Assembly (NCBI GenBank): GCA_029979485.1
Contig: JAPOHK010000030.1
Coordinates: forward strand, 1 to 8,513
DNA length: 8,513 nt
Direction: 5' to 3'
Source of the DNA: Candidatus Planktophila limnetica
Lineage (GTDB): Bacteria; Actinomycetota; Actinomycetes; Nanopelagicales; Nanopelagicaceae
The notes beneath the pieces are model-generated. The model searched no databases. It was not told the DNA's origin and saw nothing but the letters and a program-made list of their open reading frames with translations. Each line of letters starts with the position of its first letter. Position 1 is the first letter of the stretch. The position numbers were made by a program, and so were the translations under genes. Of the stretch, positions 6,962-8,513 are shown one piece after another.

Positions 6962-7609
6962 ACCTGCAAAGAATACCCATTGCAACGCATACGCCATATG
7001 TGGACCATCACTTAACTCAGGCAACTCCACTGGTACGACAGGGTTCATAGAAGTGTCGGAAGCTGAGATTAAATCAATATAAAACTCTTCAGTTTGTAGA
7101 CCCTTTCTGGCATCTAGTTGTGAAACTAAATTACGTTGTGAATCATTTGAAACGGCGAAGAATTTTCCTTGTGGCAGCGAAGAGTCCAAACACAAACGAC
7201 CATTAATAGAAATTCTCTGCTCATTCGTCGGTTGTAGTTGCGGTGGAACCGTCGCATCAGAACCTGCCTTAACCCAGCCTCGATCCACCCAGATTTTTCG
7301 ATCACCGAAGCGGAAGAGAGTTAATTGTTCAAAGCCATACATGCCATCGTGATAACGATTACGAAGCAAAATTTGATTACTATCGTCGAAAGTTCCCTCA
7401 ATAGAGATTATGCGCCATTCGTATGTTGCTATATCTCCTCTGAGATCGCTAAATTGAATTGGTGGTAACTCTGATTGATCAGCAATCAAAATGTTTCTGG
7501 CATGTCTGTCCACTCCGCGCTGGTATTGCCATTGCGCCGCCCAAAGACACAAGAGAACTAAGGTAAGAGCCAAGAGTGTTTTTAGGAATGAGTATTGCTC
7601 TTTAACCAC
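6920..7609 (-). CDS. SURF1-family cytochrome oxidase assembly protein
   Basis: SURF1 (Shy1) proteins sit in the cytoplasmic membrane and help assemble haem-copper cytochrome c oxidase, probably in haem a handling. The 229-residue product has the expected layout: an N-terminal membrane helix (about 8-27) running into WQYQRG (27-32); a large extracytoplasmic domain with NRYHDGMYG (84-92) and VDRGWV (108-113); and a second helix near the C-terminus beginning HMAYALQWVFFAG (204-216), where the His and Gln-Trp are family hallmarks. The start is GTG at 7609; an in-frame TAA lies four codons upstream (at 7619-7621), so little extension is possible. A TAAAGT box six bases before GTG suggests a leaderless start. 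It follows the DUF3099 gene by 20 bases and overlaps the ABC gene tail to tail by 42 bases. No oxidase subunit genes are visible here. The family call is good although identity to model SURF1 proteins will be low. Confidence 0.88.
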   Translation of the reverse strand: MVKEQYSFLKTLLALTLVLLCLWAAQWQYQRGVDRHARNILIADQSELPPIQFSDLRGDIATYEWRIISIEGTFDDSNQILLRNRYHDGMYGFEQLTLFRFGDRKIWVDRGWVKAGSDATVPPQLQPTNEQRISINGRLCLDSSLPQGKFFAVSNDSQRNLVSQLDARKGLQTEEFYIDLISASDTSMNPVVPVELPELSDGPHMAYALQWVFFAGLVIYGRRLIRKTA

Positions 7610-7615
7610 GGCAAT

Positions 7616-7621
7616 ACTTTA
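7616..7621 (-). promoter_or_regulatory. Possible -10 box of a leaderless SURF1 transcript
   Basis: On the minus strand TAAAGT matches TANNNT and is followed by exactly six bases (ATTGCC) and then the GTG start. That places the expected transcription start at or next to the first base of the codon. There is no convincing Shine-Dalgarno sequence and I see no -35 element. It could act inside a DUF3099-SURF1 unit. Confidence 0.35.
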
Positions 7622-7629
7622 ACTCAACT

Positions 7630-7902
7630 TTATGAGAGAGAACGCGGTTTCTTTTTAAGTATTGCTGCGCCAGGAACGATTGTTTCTCTTCCTGCATTTG
7701 CAACTACGACAGCAACGTAGGGCAAGAACACAGCACCGGCTAACGCAACCCAACGAAACGGACTAGGAAGAATTACGGTTAAAATAAAGCACGCGGTACG
7801 AATCATCATGGAAATAAAATAACGGCGTTGACGACCAGGTTTATCAGTACTCAATGACTTCTGAGCACTTGTGATGTCATAAACATCTTCTTCTTTGGCC
7901 AT
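7630..7902 (-). CDS. DUF3099 family small membrane protein
   Basis: This 90-residue protein matches the actinobacterial DUF3099 family. It has a short polar N-terminus with YDITSAQKSL (8-17), a basic GRQRRYFISMMIRT stretch (23-36), a first membrane helix (about 29-45), a short turn with PSPFRW, a second helix (about 50-68), and the conserved NAGRE motif (69-73). The C-terminal tail is basic (KKKPR). The two-helix hairpin implies both termini on the same side, probably the cytoplasm given the flanking positive charges. Function is unknown. It is divergent from fabG and 20 bases upstream of the SURF1 gene on the same strand, an arrangement I recall in other actinobacteria. The ATG at 7902 lacks a ribosome binding site but has a TAGAAT box six bases before it. 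Confidence 0.85.
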   Translation of the reverse strand: MAKEEDVYDITSAQKSLSTDKPGRQRRYFISMMIRTACFILTVILPSPFRWVALAGAVFLPYVAVVVANAGRETIVPGAAILKKKPRSLS

Positions 7903-7908
7903 ATGAAG

Positions 7909-7914
7909 ATTCTA
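7909..7914 (-). promoter_or_regulatory. Likely -10 box of a leaderless DUF3099 transcript
   Basis: Minus-strand TAGAAT is four-of-six identical to TATAAT and fits TANNNT. Six bases (CTTCAT) separate it from the ATG, so transcription would begin at the start codon. There is no purine-rich ribosome site in the spacer and no obvious -35 hexamer. Confidence 0.5.
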
Positions 7915-7968
7915 GGCGAGATAAAGACACGATGCAGGACGAAATACACCCTACGCCGCAGTAGCCAG

Positions 7969-7974
7969 TAGATT
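7969..7974 (+). promoter_or_regulatory. Likely -10 box of a leaderless fabG transcript
   Basis: TAGATT fits TANNNT and is followed by six bases (TCTCGC) and the fabG ATG, the same geometry as the divergent DUF3099 promoter 55 bases away. No Shine-Dalgarno motif or clear -35 hexamer is present between the two genes (7903-7980). Confidence 0.5.
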
Positions 7975-7980
7975 TCTCGC

Positions 7981-8513
7981 ATGTCATCTAAACCAATTGC
8001 CCTAGTAACTGGTGCAAACCGCGGAATAGGTTTGGCTGTGGCTTCAACTTTGGCCGCCGATGGATTCCACGTGGTTATCGGTACACGATCCGGAAATGCA
8101 ATTGCTGGTTTTGATTGCGTGCAATTGGATGTTTCATCTTCACAAAGCGTCGAGGATGCCTTTACCTTCATAGAAAGCTCGTGGGGAATTCCTGAAGTAA
8201 TTGTATGTAACGCCGGAAAAACTAAAGATGCCTTAGTTATGAGAATGCCTGATGAGGATTTTGCGGATGTGGTGGACACTAATTTAACGGGAGCATTTCG
8301 AGTTGCTAGGCGAGCAACGAAAGGATTACTTAAATTAAAAAGAGGACGCCTGATTTTCATTGGCTCTGTAGTTGCTTTGTTGGGATCTGCTGGTCAAGTT
8401 AATTATTCGGCTAGCAAGGCAGGGCTAGTCGGCATGGCTCGTTCTTTTGCTCGTGAGTTGGGAAGCCGAGGAATCACAGCCAATGTAATCGCTCCCGGCT
8501 TCGTGGAAACAGA
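7981..8513 (+). CDS. fabG: FabG / MabA-like 3-oxoacyl-ACP reductase (3' end cut off)
   Basis: FabG reduces 3-oxoacyl-ACP to 3-hydroxyacyl-ACP with NADPH in cytoplasmic fatty acid elongation. The 177 visible residues form a classical short-chain dehydrogenase: TGANRGIG cofactor loop (10-17), NAG (77-79), Asn101 in TNLTGAF, Ser129 in FIGSV, and Tyr142-x3-Lys146 in YSASK, so the Asn-Ser-Tyr-Lys tetrad is complete. The sequence ends in PGFVET, where about 60 further residues are expected. The segments LVMRMPDEDF, RVARRA and GRLIFIGSV closely resemble mycobacterial MabA/FabG1. As in MabA, the region between strands 2 and 3 (about 33-50) is short compared with E. coli FabG. The ATG at 7981 is preceded by a TAGATT box and no ribosome site. 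In many actinobacteria an enoyl-ACP reductase follows; that would lie beyond the window. Confidence 0.92.
   Translation, partial: MSSKPIALVTGANRGIGLAVASTLAADGFHVVIGTRSGNAIAGFDCVQLDVSSSQSVEDAFTFIESSWGIPEVIVCNAGKTKDALVMRMPDEDFADVVDTNLTGAFRVARRATKGLLKLKRGRLIFIGSVVALLGSAGQVNYSASKAGLVGMARSFARELGSRGITANVIAPGFVET

Noticed and set aside
7851..8360. Long minus-strand open frame (169 codons) opposite fabG and the DUF3099 start
   Set aside because: It is antisense to a fabG with a complete catalytic motif set and shows no recognisable domain. It would also overlap the 5' end of the DUF3099 gene on the same strand.
1..8513. CRISPR arrays, insertion sequences, tRNA or rRNA genes, toxin-antitoxin or defence modules
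   Set aside because: Nearly all bases are accounted for by housekeeping genes. I saw no spaced direct repeats, transposase motifs, cloverleaf or rRNA segments on either strand.

Overview
The window looks like chromosome from a low-GC actinobacterium. Base composition is about 40% G+C in the stretches I counted by hand. The gene set and order are actinobacterial: a SUF iron-sulfur operon with a Rieske ferredoxin between sufD and sufC, SufU rather than SufE, a DUF3099 protein, and a FabG that resembles mycobacterial MabA/FabG1. AT-rich codons, 1-base gene overlaps and very short spacers fit a streamlined genome such as the freshwater acI / Nanopelagicales group. That placement is an inference from memory of the families, not from a search.

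Positions 1-5066 (+ strand) hold the SUF pathway: the 3' part of sufB (cut by the window start), sufD, a small Rieske-type ferredoxin, sufC, sufS, sufU and sufT. SufS takes sulfur from cysteine as a persulfide, SufU accepts it, the SufBCD scaffold ATPase builds the cluster, and SufT helps maturation or delivery. Gaps run from a 1-base overlap to 39 bases, so this should be one transcript. Any promoter, and the SufR-type repressor that often precedes such operons, would lie upstream of the window.

Positions 5069-6961 (+) encode a fused membrane-domain/ATPase ABC exporter that starts two bases after sufT. It is probably cotranscribed with the SUF genes, but its substrate is unknown.

Positions 6920-7902 (- strand) hold a DUF3099 two-helix membrane protein followed by a SURF1-family protein (cytochrome oxidase assembly). 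The SURF1 gene overlaps the ABC gene tail to tail by 42 bases. A 78-base divergent intergenic region then leads to fabG (+, 7981 onward), a fatty acid synthase ketoreductase cut by the window end.

The most interesting pattern is regulatory. The three genes after the SUF/ABC block (SURF1, DUF3099, fabG) each have a TANNNT -10-like hexamer exactly six bases before the start codon and no good ribosome binding site, which suggests leaderless transcripts. Several genes inside the SUF operon carry Shine-Dalgarno motifs instead. I found no CRISPR array, mobile element, RNA gene or clearly new system, and no gene-free stretch longer than 78 bases.
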